Below, in pieces: positions 15,221 through 15,594 of a stretch of DNA of 15,594 bases. The stretch comes from an uncultured Lachnospiraceae bacterium (GTDB lineage: Bacteria; Bacillota; Clostridia; Lachnospirales; Lachnospiraceae): contig CAJUED010000009.1 of NCBI GenBank assembly GCA_910585075.1, positions 99,932 through 115,525 of the forward strand. Reading direction: 5' to 3'. The notes below the pieces were generated by a model that had not been told where the DNA came from, ran no database searches, and saw only the letters and a program-made list of their open reading frames with translations. The position numbers and the translations under genes were made by a program. Positions within the stretch are counted from its first letter, which is position 1. Each line of letters starts with the position of its first letter.

Positions 15221-15238
15221 AGTTATTAAGGGTATGAT
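15210..15238 (+). promoter_or_regulatory. Probable promoter of the solute-binding-protein gene
   Basis: TATGAT (15233-15238) is a good -10 box. At the -35 position (15210-15215) only TAGGAT is found, a poor match that coincides with the second operator copy, as expected where an activator replaces -35 contacts. The leader would be about 25 bases. Confidence 0.45.
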
Positions 15239-15268
15239 TTGATGGTAAGTAACAGAAAGGGGGACGAG

Positions 15269-15594
15269 ATGAATAAATATATAAAAAATGCAATAATCCT
15301 GTCAACAGTGTTCCTCCTTGTGTTAGGTCTTGTGTCCGGCTGTGGAAAGAAAACGGAAGCGGTTCGGAAGGAAGAAGAAGTAGTAGAACTGATATGGTAT
15401 CAGGTAGGAGATTCACAAAGTGATGACCAAATGGTTCTTGAGCAGGTAAATCAATATATTCAGGAGAAAATCGGTGTAAAACTAAATATTGTAAAAGTAG
15501 GATGGGGCGATTACAGCCAGAAGATGCAGGTGGTCATCAATACAGATGATGTGTGGGATATTTTACTCCGTATAGATGGTGGAAAAACCCCATG
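15269..15594 (+). CDS. Lipoprotein extracellular solute-binding protein, sugar ABC transporter (start only)
   Basis: Membrane-anchored binding protein that would deliver an oligosaccharide to an ABC importer; 108 residues are visible before the window ends. A signal peptide (MNKYIKN plus a hydrophobic core) leads to the lipobox LVSGC, with lipidated Cys25. The mature part (VELIWYQVGDSQSDDQMVLEQVNQYIQEKIGVKLNIVKVGWGDYSQKMQVVINT) is the characteristic beginning of family 1 sugar-binding proteins. AGAAAGGGGG sits five bases before the ATG. The last 16 or so residues (WDILLRIDGGKTP) do not look like the family, which usually has a WDICFT-like stretch here; a frameshift near 15571 is possible. By position and shared operator it belongs to the mannosidase locus. 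Confidence 0.88.
   Translation, partial: MNKYIKNAIILSTVFLLVLGLVSGCGKKTEAVRKEEEVVELIWYQVGDSQSDDQMVLEQVNQYIQEKIGVKLNIVKVGWGDYSQKMQVVINTDDVWDILLRIDGGKTP

Overview
The window looks like a chromosomal segment of a gut-type anaerobic Firmicute, most likely Lachnospiraceae or a related Clostridia. This is inferred from moderate G+C, strong AGGAGG/GGGGG-type ribosome binding sites, a YesM/YesN-type two-component pair beside a glycosidase and a lipoprotein sugar-binding protein, a KtrAB potassium system and a DUF1848 protein. No rRNA, tRNA, CRISPR array, transposase or phage gene is visible. Almost all genes lie on the + strand; the exception is the truncated MATE transporter at the left edge.

Layout. 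(1) 1-1061, minus strand: a MATE multidrug/cation antiporter missing its C-terminus. It diverges from an AraC/cupin regulator (1312-2211), and the shared intergenic region carries a perfect 9-bp inverted repeat plus a good promoter for the regulator. (2) 2263-3198: a DUF1848 protein with a radical-SAM-like cysteine cluster at its C-terminus. (3) 3454-6208: metF (methylenetetrahydrofolate reductase), an SDR oxidoreductase and a thioredoxin-reductase-like flavoprotein with an unusual low-complexity insert. metF has a long leader with two interleaved perfect helices just before the start codon. (4) 6400-8465: the K+ channel ktrB and its RCK regulator ktrA, preceded by about 190 bp of repeated, hairpin-rich sequence. 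(5) 8689-15045: a GH38 alpha-mannosidase, a sensor histidine kinase and an AraC-type response regulator in one tight operon (14-nt gap, then a 23-nt overlap), closed by a clear intrinsic terminator. (6) 15269 to the right edge: the start of a lipoprotein solute-binding protein, probably of a sugar ABC transporter.

Regions 5 and 6 read as one alpha-mannoside utilisation locus. The kinase would sense an extracellular signal, the regulator would activate transcription, the binding protein would feed an importer lying beyond the window, and the cytoplasmic GH38 enzyme would cleave the imported oligosaccharide. In support, a nearly identical 18-bp element (TAGAATTTGTACA, one variable base, TAAA) occurs upstream of both the mannosidase and the binding protein, 34 bp before the -35 position in each. 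I propose it as the operator of the locus regulator.

The most interesting non-coding items are this shared operator, the metF leader structure and the repeat/hairpin cluster before ktrB. I did not find a clearly unprecedented multi-gene system.
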